Assembly: GCA_002205965.3 (NCBI GenBank)
Contig: NADL03000459.1
Span: 124,001-188,000 of the forward strand
Reading direction: 5' to 3'
DNA length: 64,000 nucleotides
Origin: Kappaphycus alvarezii
Lineage: Eukaryota > Rhodophyta > Florideophyceae > Gigartinales > Solieriaceae
Both the position numbers and the translations under genes were made by a program. Every line of letters begins with the position of its first letter. Position 1 is the first letter of the stretch. Below, piece by piece: positions 46,301 to 57,005 of this stretch. The notes under the pieces were generated by a model. The model was not told where the DNA came from, searched no databases, and saw only the letters and a program-made list of their open reading frames with translations.

Positions 46301-46745
46301 ATAACGGAAGCATGTACCATCCCAAGGCTAGGATCATCAGGCGGAAGAACACCGCCGTATTATTTCTGAAAGTATTGTGCGGTAAACACATAACTGAGGC
46401 GAGGGAAAAACTTTGGGATATAGCCTCATCCATGCGCATTATCAAAACTGCAATTTTACCGCCTCAGTTCTGCCCCCTATCTGTTTGTGGTTGCACACCT
46501 GGAGATTCCCTTAACGATTTAGGCGTTGCTGTTTTCCTTGTCTCCCTCCATTCTGTCACAAACTATCTCTTCCACAGGGCGACAATGGAAATTCGATTCC
46601 TCTTACCCCTTCAAGAACTTGTAAGTACGCTCGCTGCAACAACCCATGCTGATCTGTGTAATTTGAGAGTCCTTTCGCAATTCCGTTATACTTCTATTGC
46701 TGAAACCATACACTTTAGGCTGCGTCATTTACAAAAGGCTTACTA
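43400..46745 (+). pseudogene. Degenerate plus-strand coding region of the large element
   Basis: A chain of open stretches (43,407-43,727; 43,727-43,996; 44,810-45,310; 45,502-45,939; 46,258-46,746) has coding-like composition. Two Cys-rich sites (CAFCDTRRSGCC near 45,423; CSTCGKEPLERRE near 45,769) could be zinc-binding. KDZ transposases carry long N-terminal regions with Cys-rich domains, so this may be the N-terminal part of the transposase or a separate gene. No family assignment is made for it on its own. Confidence 0.35.
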
Positions 46746-46999
46746 GAGCATTATTCTTAACGGTATTCCGAGGGTTCTTACAGTGAAAAACAATACTGGT
46801 CGATTCACGGAGGGAACTCTTTGAAATGTTCGCCATGTTTTTCCAAGTAGCTATCACACAGTTTGTTCGGAAGACTGACGTAATATCCTTGGAGGTGATA
46901 GGTATGATTTGTACAGAAGTATAGGGACCTGAAATTCTCGTCGATACCATTCGGAACCAATCGTCGCCCTCCTCCAGACTTGAGTCTCATCAAACGAAT

Positions 47000-47955
47000 G
47001 TATTGGTGGTACCACGCTGTTTAAAAGCGCGCTTATACAGCGTATCGGCTATTGAATTAGACCATGCGATGGCTGGATCAGCAATTCGAAAGATATTAGG
47101 GACCATGTTCCTCACTGAGGTTTCTTTTTTGCGTTATTTCTGCTTGCACTATGATGCATCACTGCGTCGAGGATCTGCTGTTGAGTATTCCAAGACATGG
47201 AAGAGTACGAAGCGATAATAACTGGTACACGTCATGCAGACAAAACACAGAACCACAGCATCCCCATCCAACTGAGAATTGGATAGAGCTTTGAAGACAG
47301 GTAGTTTATTTTCTGGTCGCACCCAATTTTGTCTATTGCCGTTTAACAAATATGAGGTGCTGGACTCGGAAGATGCTGGACTCGGACCCTGCTCCAACAA
47401 GTACTTGCATACACAGAACTCCTTCACGCTAGGTGAACTTACAGGTACGTGTTTTTGTGCAAATACGATTTGTTTCGGGTTCAAGGTGTTGTATAGAAGG
47501 GAGAGACCGAAAGTCGTAATGCCCATGTTAATTGCACACTTTCCGGAATTAACTAGATACGTAGTGTACGATTTCGCATGCGTAATTTATGCCTCTTCTG
47601 TTCACATCCTTTGCTGGGCTTTATAAGGCACTATTTGATGTCAGAAAGGTTTAACGTTGGGAACCACAGTTCACGTTCTCCAAGTTTCATGCCTGCTGTG
47701 CACGTTGGACTGGACTCATGTAATTCAGTTTCACATGAACAAAGGAACAGGGGTGTAAAATTTGTATGCAGGACGCTACATAACAGTGGTTTAGAGCTGT
47801 ATGCATCTATCCTAGCGTACAATTCTATGGTATTCAATATCATGGAGAAGTCGAAAACCACGGAAGTGTACCAAAATACTTCGAAGTCCTTCCATGAATA
47901 TGATTTGCTCTGGTTCTATTTCACTTGTCTTAACAATAAACGTCTGTGCTGCTGA
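47000..47955 (+). pseudogene. KDZ-like (Kyakuja-Dileera-Zisupton) transposase core, degenerate
   Basis: Plus-strand stretches show CSNKYLHTQNSFTLGELTG, CFCANTICFGFKVLYRRERP, AHFPELTRYVVYDFACVIYA and then FNVGNHSS, with EQRNRGVKFV farther on. In KDZ transposases the same order occurs: C.K.......TPG.....C.HGI..GF..L...E, then FP.....V.YD.AC, then a D.FH...H..C segment and an EQ.N motif. The order and spacing agree, but the frames are broken and key positions differ. KDZ elements are known from fungi, algae and fish. The function would be cut-and-paste transposition. Confidence 0.45.
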
Positions 47956-48159
47956 ATTTGAGGTTAAAAATGGGAACAACCACCATTAAAATGTAAAAAG
48001 GTTCCTTAGAAGGTCATCTTCTACTACGGCTACGGTAGCCTGTTTTATCTTTAGCTGAAAAATATGTCAGAGCGACCCAACACGAAACTATTAACTGAAA
48101 ATGGGCGGGAGAACCATTAAAAACGATACATTGGTGCTTTCCAAGTGATCTAAAACGGG

Positions 48160-49735
48160 ATAGATTTAATTTATATCATGAGATAGTGAAAAGTATCCAC
48201 GAAGCGACACAGATGCCCCTACAGTCAATTCCCTGCCCCCGCGACACATGATACACCACTGACTTTCAAACCTCTGAAAACAGAGAGCAGCTAAACCGAA
48301 TAGCATTGCAACGAGTGATGAATGCGTTTGATCCGATACAAGAGAGGACACTTGCATTGGCATGGAACGGAACTTCGTTAGCTCTATGCGGTGGTGCTGG
48401 TAGCGGGAAGACGTAAATGTTGACACAAATACTGAATGACTCTCTCAAGTGCCTCGAGCAGTTCCCTGTTGTCGCTGTATGTGCGGTATCGAATAACGCG
48501 GCCGGGCGAATTGGGGGATGTACTATCCACTCTATGTTCGGTAACCCTCCTCATTGGACAATTCTGAATGAAGAGCTGTCATAAATCACGCTTCGAAGTG
48601 AGACACGATCGTCTCAAATTATAAAGATGAAGATTCTCGCAATTGAAGAGTGTAATTTGCTAAGCTCTGGTGTTATGGACTCCATTGATTGGGTGCTAAG
48701 GGGATTTTCTCCCTGTGATCAAAGTGCAAGGCTGCAGTTTGGAGTGCGACAAGTGATTTTCTCAGGAGATACATTTCAACTGGAAGCTATTCAGCAGGAT
48801 GATGTAACAGGAGAGGACAACAGAAAATGTATCTATTCGGAAGCTTGTACTTGAAATTTGGGACTTTCGGATCTGGTATCACGCTGGTAATGATAAACGA
48901 CTACCGTCACAAATCCGACCCATCTTCTTTTGTCTTCTGGAGCGAGTTCGCATGGGTCTAGAAACCGTTAAAGACTTGAATCAAGTTAATTAGAGGATTA
49001 TTAGTAATGCAGACTTTCGAATTCGCAGTCGACCGTGTCTATACGTTCGGCAAGTGCGTGACATTAACAATTCTATAACATCACGCCTTCCAAGTCGGAT
49101 GTATGTATCCAAGGCTGTGGGCTGTTACAAGTTTCGCACTGATAATGTCGAGAGGAGGCTTCGCCACGCGGCGGAGAGTACTGACTTTGAAAGTGGGCTG
49201 TGTTGTGATCTTGACTCGGAGGATTGGCGTATGGGCACCGGGGTGTCAATGCATAATCAACTGCTTCGTCATTGAAAGGGGTCTTAGGGTGGTGATTATG
49301 TGCACTCCTACCTCTATTGAAGGGTCCTACATTTCTCAATACCCCGTATTACATTCTGTTCGTGGTAGACGTGATGAAAGTTTTGCATCTCGACTGCAAT
49401 TCCCCGGTATCCCTGTGTATGCATTGACGATTCATAAGTCACAAGGAATATCAATACCAAGGTTGGCAGAGCAATTCAGCCGTGATTTGAAATGGATGCC
49501 TCCAGGTATGATAAACGTTGCACTTTCCAGATGCATATCTCTCAGTGGATTGTGGGTGCGGGACCTCTCCCGCGAACTTGTGCGAGTGAGTCCATATGCG
49601 TTACAGTTTGAAAAGAGGATTACATACCAGCGCCTGAAGAATCCACACGGAGTTCTTGGGAAAAGATTATTTGTGGATGGGAAACGGAAAAAGGTAAAAA
49701 GAACCCGCAAGAACATGGAAAATGGAAAAGTATGA
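48160..49735 (+). pseudogene. PIF1-family DNA helicase of the large element, degenerate
   Basis: The ATPase motifs occur in the correct order on the plus strand: Walker A LCGGAGSGKT (about 48,382-48,413), a second block AVSNNAAGRIGGCTIHSMFG (about 48,481-48,540), Walker B ILAIEECNLLS (about 48,633-48,665) and VIFSGDTFQLEAI (about 48,752-48,790). At the end come ALTIHKSQG (about 49,421-49,447) and INVALSRCISLSGLWV (about 49,511-49,560). This is the SF1B PIF1 signature. Breaks interrupt it between the N-terminal and C-terminal halves. The C-terminal stretch (49,103-49,735) is open for 210 codons. PIF1 helicases are common cargo of large eukaryotic mobile elements. Confidence 0.75.
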
Positions 49736-49744
49736 ATCAACTCT

Positions 49745-49760
49745 GGGACGCTAGCGTCCC
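49745..49760. repeat. Perfect copy of the 16-bp palindrome
   Basis: GGGACGCTAGCGTCCC lies just after the helicase frame ends. It is the only exact copy. Variants occur at 44,526, 50,049, 50,505, 55,224, 55,275 and 56,097. Confidence 0.7.
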
Positions 49761-50159
49761 ATCTGCACGGAAAATGTCGATCAAATCTAGGACACTCTCG
49801 CCTCATCCGCACCGACAATCTGAATCTCTCGGGGAGACTCGAGTCCCATCTAACACAAAAAATCTTGTATGGGTCCCTATAATACGAGATTACGAGATGC
49901 TACCGTATGTGTACCGGACAACAACGTAATATGAAAAGACGGGGATACAGTGTCCTGGTGTATGTTCAACTACGTAAATTATGGAACTTGACAAATTTTA
50001 AACCGCCAGTTTCTCAGTGATAGCACACCTATTACAGAGTACATTCCCGGGACGTTAGTGTCCTGCGTTTTTACACTAGAAACTCTCATATACAGTGATC
50101 TGCAGTGCGCAAAACCCAAAAAGCTTCTTTTAGGATCAGTCACGAATTCACGTTTCATG

Positions 50160-51269
50160 AATAAAAATTGGCTTCATTTGCCTTCATCGCCGCCATAGCT
50201 TTCATAACTCCCATCATCACTATCTTCACCACCCTCCTCATCGCCTTCGTCGCTCTCTGAATCGCCCTCCGAAATATCTTCATCACACTCCTCATCGCTA
50301 TTTTAATATTGCATCTCATCCTTTTGCGCCGTGGGAATACCTTTAATGTCGTCAGTGTCATATTTCTCTCCAGACGCAGGGGTTTCTGACCTGTCTTTTT
50401 TGCGTTGCACATCTATGTACCCCACAGAATCATTGGATTCGGAATCAACTCTCTTCGGGACGGCGGTCGGATCAACAAATTGCGCATAAAAGTCGCTGGT
50501 TTGTCGGACACCAGCGTCACAGATGCAGGGATGGTAACTTCAATAATATGATTGCGGTTCTCCACAACATTACGGATTTCAAGAGCTTCGCATAGCGTAG
50601 TTTTGAAGCGCATGAGTTCAAATGATACTTTCTCACCAGGAAGGAGCTCTCACTCTGAATCTCACTCATTTCCGACATGTAAAATTCCAAGGCTTATAGA
50701 TTCTGAGCAACATTCCTGTGAACTGCTAGAATACACTCCAGATGCGGCTTAAGCATTCAAATTCCATTATTTGCTTCTTCGCCGCCACATTCAACGTCAA
50801 AAATGCACCAAGTACCCATTCTTGAATCAGGCCTGACTAACTCAATTGGAAGGTTCACAGTAAAAGCCAAGGTACCTTCGACAATTAGAATGTCGCCACT
50901 ATGCATCCTGAAACTCGTCTGTTCTTCAGTGTACAAGGCACCACTAATGCAGTGTATTCCTATTGATACAATGCATTAGTGGTGCCGTGTTTAGGGTGTG
51001 TAAGTCTTGAGAACTGGCGACCGTGATATATGCGAGTTGACTTTTCACCCCTTCGTCGAAGGGGTCTTCACCGCTTGAACCAATATAAAAGAATTCGCGA
51101 AAGCATGACATCGGTACATCCCTGAAGTAGCTGTTTGATAACCCGCCGTTACCATTCACGATGAAGTTAGGCACAGAAGTGCAGAATTTCCTATCAATTC
51201 CCCCTCAAATAACCTCATTGACGGTTCCCATGGTATAGACGAGGGTGATTCCTTCCAGTGAAGGGTATC
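50160..51269 (-). pseudogene. Minus-strand gene with acidic tail in the large element, unknown
   Basis: Minus-strand stretches with coding-like composition run through here, for example FIVNGNGGLSNSYFRDVPMS, a segment with MGTWCIFDVECGGEE, and a long Asp/Glu/Ser tail (DEECDEDISEGDSESDEGD). A further stretch of similar type (55,240-54,915) lies on the far side of the inserted Harbinger element. The original gene therefore probably spanned the insertion site. No family is recognised. The frames are broken. Confidence 0.35.
50937..50986. repeat. 50-bp hairpin
   Basis: GGCACCACTAATGCA pairs perfectly with TGCATTAGTGGTGCC. After one mismatch the pairing continues with TGTAT/ATACA, leaving an 8-nt loop. 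It lies inside the minus-strand coding remnant, which argues for a late insertion or an expanded structure. Confidence 0.7.
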
Positions 51270-51510
51270 TAAGAGCATCCGCACCCGCAGTCTAAAAAAC
51301 CCTTCCAACAGCCCATTTGGAATTGAACCTCAGAAAAACTCACGCACCCGTAAATTTTCAAAAAATTTCCAACTAAAAATAGTTAGATTTAGAACATGAT
51401 TTTAAAATTCGATGTCCAACGAATGGCTCATTGCACATCGATATCCAAACGGGAAACTAAGAAGTAATCGACCCTAAGTCGCGCTATTCATTTCCTGCCA
51501 ATATAATGGA

Positions 51511-52569
51511 GTGAAATGCTGGACATACTTCTTTGCACAGATGATTCTGTTGAACCGAACGTTTATTCTCTTGAATCACACTTTGGCCTTCGAGTTCGCT
51601 TCTTCAGAAACAAGCGCTGAAAAATGGGCACATGGAAAGGATAGTCGTCGGAGGAAACTGTCGCAGCATGAAAAGCATATGTATCGGCTTCCGAAGATCC
51701 TCGCTCAAGCAGCGAAAAGAAGAAAGAGATCTTCCATAAGCAAGTGCAGGAGCTATATACGGAGTTTATAGTGAACGTCAAAACTAGGAATGCTGAAATG
51801 GACTATGTGGAGAGGACGGGTGATGCCATAGTTCAACGCCATCGCAAAGCTCGTTGCGAATGCATCATGTTTGAAGGAATAATACGCTCAATAAAGGCAA
51901 AAAAAACAACGGGAAGTCCGACAGAAGAAGAATTTTTCCGGGATGCGACGGCTGCGTACAATGGGGATGCTTTAATATCTAATAAGTACACTTTCCTACG
52001 AGATGTGAGTGAAACTATCGTACCAATGTTCAAGTTTATAGAAATTTTTCATTTCTTTCGATCTACTGAGGCCTGGTCGTTGGTTGTAGCATCCAGAAAC
52101 CCTGCGGACACCACCAATCCTGGAACTAATAACTCATCCGTAGGCCCGGTTAATTCAGGCAATACCTATGGTTACGGAAAGGTTTTTTGGTGGTAATGAA
52201 GATAATAGCGCTCTGGAAAGGACAATTCATGCAAGCAGAAACTTTTTAAGTGGTTCAACTGCCAAAAAGGAACATCCTGTTGGGAAGAGGAGAGCGCTGG
52301 AGATATCTTATCTGGTGTCCGCACTCCGATAAGGGGCGGATAGAATTGAAAAACTTACTGTAGCTTCCGAGAAACGAGTGAAGCTGCAACAGAGGATATT
52401 GGAGATTGAAGAGAAGAATTCCATGATTAATTCGTTCTCCATGCATGGTACTGACGTCGATATCAGAGCAACGTTCATTCACTTAGCCCAGAAAAAAGCG
52501 CTGCAGTCCATTGAATACAAGCTTAAAACCAGGGAACTCGAGGCAGGAAAAGAACAATCAAGGAGTTAA
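51511..52569 (+). pseudogene. Accessory (Myb/SANT-type?) protein gene of the Harbinger element, broken
   Basis: Plus-strand stretches at 51,511-51,771, 51,744-52,196 and 52,378-52,569 give EEEFFRDATAAYNGDA, an Asn/Gly/Ser/Thr-rich linker, and a final coiled-coil with KLQQRILEIEEKNSMINSF and a Lys/Glu-rich end. A DNA-binding head, a flexible linker and a C-terminal coil match the layout of the Myb-like partner protein that escorts Harbinger transposases. No Trp-containing Myb repeat is clear. The assignment is mainly positional. Confidence 0.45.
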
Positions 52570-52899
52570 TTGTTGCAAGTAATACCGTGTCGCCTCCAAG
52601 ATAACAAGTTAAAGTCTCTTCGGAACATTTCTGTCCCTCCGTTGTAAGCTTGCTCAATTAGAAATAAGAAAGAATTATAAGAAAGAAACCCAACTTGGCT
52701 CTCCTGTGGTGCACGAAGTGTAGTTCATGTAGGCTAGGTGTTGCCTTTCACATCCTAGAGGTGGTCAAGGAGGGCCTTTGTGAGCTTCGTTTTTAAGCCA
52801 ATAAGCTTAATGTCGTCAGAAATGACATGCTTCATGAATCACAACGCCATTTCCAATTCGCCTAAGGGCTTTACAACAATTTCCGTTGTGTCCTGAGCA

Positions 52900-53902
52900 A
52901 TGTAGAATGATTCGCGTATTCCGCCAACCCAATCACTCCCTTAACTTTCTCTTCTAGATTCCACAACCATGTTGTGCAACACGATCGCAGCCTGAGCAAC
53001 TGACTTCATGATAGCGACAGACCAAAGCTCGCTGGGTACAAACATAATTTTGAATCTACAGAATGGGATACCGAACAAAAGTTCAACTCACTTCCGCGAT
53101 CCTTCCTTCCTGGCTTTGAACCAGTTCAAACGCGTTGTACCGACCTCTGGAACCGACTTGGTGAATATTTTCCATGAGGAAGAGATATTGTCAGTAAGGG
53201 AGTAGTACCAATGAAAGGCCTTCCCGATATAGTGTAGCTCGGCTTGACCTGAGAGAACTCTCCTTCCAGTACGCGGTTGAAGTGATTACCCACTTCCAGT
53301 ATAGTGAGATCATTAAATGCCCCAGGCAACCCAAAATGAAAAGACCAAACCCATAGACCTAAATAGCATATTGCCTCCATTCAGACAGTTGGTTCCCCGT
53401 CCTTGCGTTTCATGATTCATTGTAGGACAGTGGGACAATTCATCCAAGACCAACTAGCACAATCTAAACATCCGATGCATCCTGGAAAGCCGGCCCGTTC
53501 AAACTGTCTCTCGACTCGTCCCAAGTCATCAGCGTTTTGCTCCCTCAGATAGAAATTTCCAAAGAAAATAAGCACAATTTTACAGAAATCCTGAAGGAAC
53601 TTACGCCCAGTAGTTTCCAATTAATTAAAAAAGTCTTCAGACAGGTCGTAAGGAATTCAATTCGCGATTTGCCGCAGAGCGCACATAACTATAACCAATG
53701 GTGAGATTCCCATCCTCCCAGCAGCATACAGTTTTAAGCCCTGACGCACGTAAGCAGATTGGGCAGCTAAGTTTTCAAATATCCTGTTGAAGACAGACCG
53801 AGACATGCGAAACCTCCTCTCAAAAGATTCTTCGAACTGCTCAGGGCCCACTTGAGAAGTTTCGGGCCTGCATTTGTCGTGCGGCCAGAAATATTTTACC
53901 AT
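52900..53902 (-). pseudogene. PIF/Harbinger transposase (DDE_Tnp_4), frameshifted
   Basis: Minus-strand stretches in order: FRMSRSVFNRIFENL (53,902-53,657), RAGFPGCIGCLDCASWSWMN with the first catalytic Asp (53,620-53,417), then LGLWVWSFHFGLPGAFNDLT with the second Asp (53,380-53,126). Near 53,075-52,960 comes VELLFGIPFCRFKIMF with the catalytic Glu, followed by SVAQAAIVLHNMVVES. This is the DDE_Tnp_4 layout (GS.DC..W.W, then LW.W...FG.PGS.ND, then VE..FG.L..RF, then ILHNM). At least three frame changes or stops separate the pieces, so it is a pseudogene with all catalytic blocks still visible. Confidence 0.75.
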
Positions 53903-54059
53903 GTAGTTGTAGTGCGCTCCTTCAAAGTTTCGCTGAATATTTCCAGATTTCCCGGGAAGTTATCCGCCCCTCTGGTGCTTCCTGGCTGTCAACAATGCCA
54001 TGGAAGCCATATGAAACCATAGTTCAGTACTAAGTGCTTCGCTGTTGTCCTCCTCAGCT

Positions 54060-54885
54060 GCCTTGCAAAAATCAAACAAAGCAGACATCAAGAACTCCTG
54101 TAACAGGACAGATGACCTCCAAGTTAAGGGAGAAGGTCAAATGTTTTAAAAACATTTTGGTCCGAGCTTGAAATTTTGTTCCTTGAGAGACCGCGCTTCC
54201 CCTATCCTGCAGGAGCCTTGAAAAACTCTTCCTAAGCAACGTAGTGCGCGTCTGTTGACGCAGAAAGCAGCACGGGACGAGAATGGCGCCGGTATCTAGG
54301 GTATAATTGGCCTGCACAAGTATCAACGGATTGTTTTTCTTCTTGACGGAGCAATACACTCACGATGTTCACGTGCGCGTCCAAAATCTCTGTGTTTCCC
54401 TCCCGAAGAAGCTTCCTCTACGCGAAGAGCAAGCGCGAGAGGCCCAAATGTTGCACAGAACGGAGTGAAATAGGAGGGGTTGGGCTTCGTATTTTGGGGC
54501 GAAATGGGAAGGTGAGCAAAGGGGGGCTTGAAGGGGACTGTACAATCGAGAGTGGCGAGAGTATGGTTTGGAGGGAGCCAAAGGGGATGGGGGACGCAAT
54601 TAAAGATAGGGAGAGAAGAGGGAGGGGGCGATGACGCGGCTTGAGAAAATGAGCGTGTCGAGGAAGGAGGTGAGCGCGGCTTTGTCCTATGCAATATGGA
54701 GTGGCGGTCGCATGGGGGCACTGTCCAGCTACTCTGTGATAGAAAGTGTGCGGTTTTGATTGCGGGTGCGTCGAAGCGATTTACAACTAAAACTATTGAC
54801 AGAGACAATGCACTGAAAAATAGAATGCGTTTCAAGATTAAATTTGTCCAATGAACTCAAAATTCTTGGCATTATAAGAACGCGA
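54060..54885. other. Harbinger right flank, no supported gene
   Basis: The minus-strand frame 54,835-54,323 is Pro/Ser-rich and C-rich. It lies upstream of the transposase and probably represents promoter and leader sequence rather than a protein. Nothing else is supported here. Confidence 0.35.
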
Positions 54886-55223
54886 TTTTAGAATGCGGGC
54901 GCGGATGCTCTAATCATAAACAATGTCGCATCGGGGTCAGTGCTCAGATGAGAGACGTAAGGATATCTCCACGCATTTCCCAAAGCCGCTTCATGTTCCC
55001 AATCGCGAGTGACAAGAAAACTGGCGAATGGATCCGTGTCATTCTGGAACAGCTCAGACTCCGAACTCAAACATCCCCCAACGCTCTCCTTCTCCAAATC
55101 TTGAAACCGTTTGCATTGACTTTCCGGGTCGTAAATATTGAGCCCAACTCTTTTTTCTTCTTATTGCCTATAGAACGCATCAACTCATTGAAAACTGATA
55201 TCGAAGTCACGATGATGCCGCAA

Positions 55224-55290
55224 GGAACACTAGCGTCTTACGATTGAATGGCCCTCGAATAACTAAAAGGGAACTGGACGCTAGCGTCTC
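55224..55290. repeat. Two variant copies of the 16-bp palindrome
   Basis: GGAACACTAGCGTCTT (55,224) and TGGACGCTAGCGTCTC (55,275) lie 51 bp apart, just beyond the minus-strand coding remnant. The core CTAGCGTC is kept in both. Confidence 0.5.
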
Positions 55291-55299
55291 GGAATACGG

Positions 55300-56450
55300 A
55301 AGTGGTGCGGGTGGAGCTTAGGACAGCCACGCAACAGAGAGCAGCGTATGTAAGGCTGCGGGAGGCTGTAAGAAACGATGGGCAATGACGTGGAGGGAGT
55401 CGCAAAGAGCACTGGAAAAATTTGAGAAGCGGATTATTGTGACCTTAAACGTAGGTAGGAACGGAGGGCGGTCAGAAAGTCGGAAGTTAGTTAGGGAATG
55501 GGTGACAGTGAGGAAGTGAAAAGATGAGGGAATTGGGGTGGGTGTGGGGAAGATGGGGGGGTCGTACGTTAGATGCGGTGGGTGAATCAGAAAGTCACAG
55601 ATAAGTGGCAGGGGTGGCACTACTGTGGCAGGGTACAGTTACAAAAACTATGGCGCTTGTTCGAGAAGATTGCACGCCGCTAGTTAGTACGCATTGTTTT
55701 TCGCCCTTTCAGATATTCTGCTCAGCTCTTGTCCTCATGGTCCAGCTTTATATCTTCACAATTTTTTAAATTTTTTTGTTGTACACCTCACAGTACAATT
55801 ATTGCCCTCAGGGCGAGGGAATAGCTTTTCACGGCGAGGAATGACTCAAAAAACTCTGTAAACCCCCATATCGTCATCAAAAAACCTCCTCCCTTATTCT
55901 GCACCTCAAGTACTGCAGGCTACACTCCCTTGAAATTCACCACTCATCTGCCAGCTCGGCTCACATCACACAGCCAAAGCCCTCAGATGCCCTACTCACT
56001 ACCTGCTCCAACACTCTCTCTCACATTCCCATCACTCTAGACCGCTCTCCACCACACCCTCACCTATCTTCACGCAGAAATAATCCCCCATATTTCGGGA
56101 CGCGAGCGTCCTTCTCTCCATCTGTCAACCTAATTATAGAAACGAGCTTCTTTCCTTTCTTTCATCCTTAGCATCTACCCATTCCATGATGTTACATCGT
56201 CCAAAAACCAACTGGAAGCTCATCATGAAGCGCGCCCGAGACGAGCATGACGGAAAGATTGGTGTCGGACCAGAGGAACGCCCGAGGAGGCCATTGAGAG
56301 TGGAAGTGATTGAAGATTCCAATTCGTAAGAGGACATTACCGCAGTTGTTGTACGTCGTTCAGGTCAGGGTATTCGATCGGGTGAGTTGGGTCACGTGGA
56401 CAAAGTACTACTCCTATTATCTCCCTGATAGCGAACGATCCTGATATGGA
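55300..56450. other. Right part of the large element, little coding evidence
   Basis: A GGGACGCGAGCGTCCT palindrome variant lies at 56,097-56,112. The plus strand from 56,185 reads MMLHRPKTNWKLIMKRARDE, a basic start of a ~50-codon frame with no recognised domain. The minus-strand frame 55,620-55,318 is Pro/Phe-rich and unlikely to be real. Confidence 0.3.
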
Positions 56451-56455
56451 AGTGG

Positions 56456-57005
56456 GTGGCGTTTTTTTTTGAGTGCTTTCCATCTTTCAGAAGACTCATT
56501 GAATCGAATCAAGGACCCGTGGGATTGCTTGAAGACATAACATTGGACGTCTTCAGTTGTTTGTTGAAGAAAAGGAACAAGAATCGGTTCGACACAGAGG
56601 GAGGTCTTCGTGTGCTCATTTGTTCATCCATTTCATGGAAATGAAACCATACGTTTACGGAAGAGTAAGAGGGTGGATGAAAAAAATCAATCTTAATATC
56701 GTAGAAGTAGCCGTATTTGTGTTCCCAATGATATTTAGTTACTTGCATTGGGTAGCTGTGATGATGAACGACTCCAAACGTGTTATCATTATTCCGCAGC
56801 ACAGAAAGCATTTTTTCTCTGAAAAGCTGTAAATAGTTCGTCGATCCTTTCTTGACGATGCCAAAGATTGGAATCAACATTAAGAGGAGAATTCTGAGTC
56901 GGCGATATGAGGCGTTCATGATATTGACGATTGGCCTGTTTTTGTCCAGGCTGGGTATCCCAAACGAACGGACGATGGTTCACGTGGAGTTTTTGTGCTG
57001 TAAGT
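56456..57005 (+). pseudogene. Ulp1-like (C48) cysteine protease remnant
   Basis: Plus-strand pieces give SYLHWVAVMMNDSKRVIII (about 56,739-56,796) and, near the end, VQAGYPKRTDDG...GVFVL (56,945-56,998). In Ulp1/SENP and adenain-type proteases an HW..... block with a following acidic position is succeeded by a Q/PGYPKQ.D...CGVFVL block at this distance. The frames are broken and the gene is dead. Ulp1-like proteases ride in several classes of large DNA transposons. Confidence 0.45.

Larger units (their letters stand above)
51273..54911. mobile_element. PIF/Harbinger DNA transposon with intact ends
   Basis: Inverted repeats of about 25 bp open at 51,273 (GAGCATCCGCACCCGCAGTC) and close at 54,911 (reverse complement GAGCATCCGCGCCCGCATTC). 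The element is flanked by TAA on both sides (51,270-51,272 and 54,912-54,914), the TWA target duplication of PIF/Harbinger. Inside are the two genes typical of the superfamily: a small plus-strand protein (51.5-52.6 kb) and a minus-strand DDE transposase (53.9-52.9 kb). They converge. Both genes have frame breaks, so the element is not autonomous now. It sits within the larger KDZ-like element. Confidence 0.85.
42984..57005. mobile_element. Large decayed element: KDZ-like transposase, PIF1 helicase, Ulp1-like protease
   Basis: I group this interval because one 16-bp palindrome family (GGGACGCTAGCGTCCC and variants) is spread through it. It occurs at 42,984, 44,526, 49,745, 50,049, 50,505, 55,224, 55,275 and 56,097. 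The coding traces on both strands are also not host-like: a KDZ-type transposase core (47.3-47.9 kb), a PIF1-family helicase (48.2-49.7 kb), a minus-strand acidic-tail gene (55.2 to 50.2 kb) and a Ulp1-like protease (56.5-57.0 kb). A Harbinger transposon has inserted at 51,273-54,911. Ends and target duplication are unknown, so borders are approximate. All parts are broken many times. Combining these genes in one element is inference. Confidence 0.45.

Noticed and set aside
43400-49735. Helitron identity for the PIF1-bearing element
   Set aside because: No HUH Rep motif could be found upstream of the helicase, and a KDZ-like transposase series is present instead.
54323-54835. 170-codon minus-strand frame rich in Pro and Ser
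   Set aside because: It lies upstream of the Harbinger transposase, has no domain, and its composition reflects C-rich leader DNA.
55318-55620. 100-codon minus-strand frame rich in Pro and Phe
   Set aside because: It has no domain, and the opposite strand is purine-rich low-complexity DNA.
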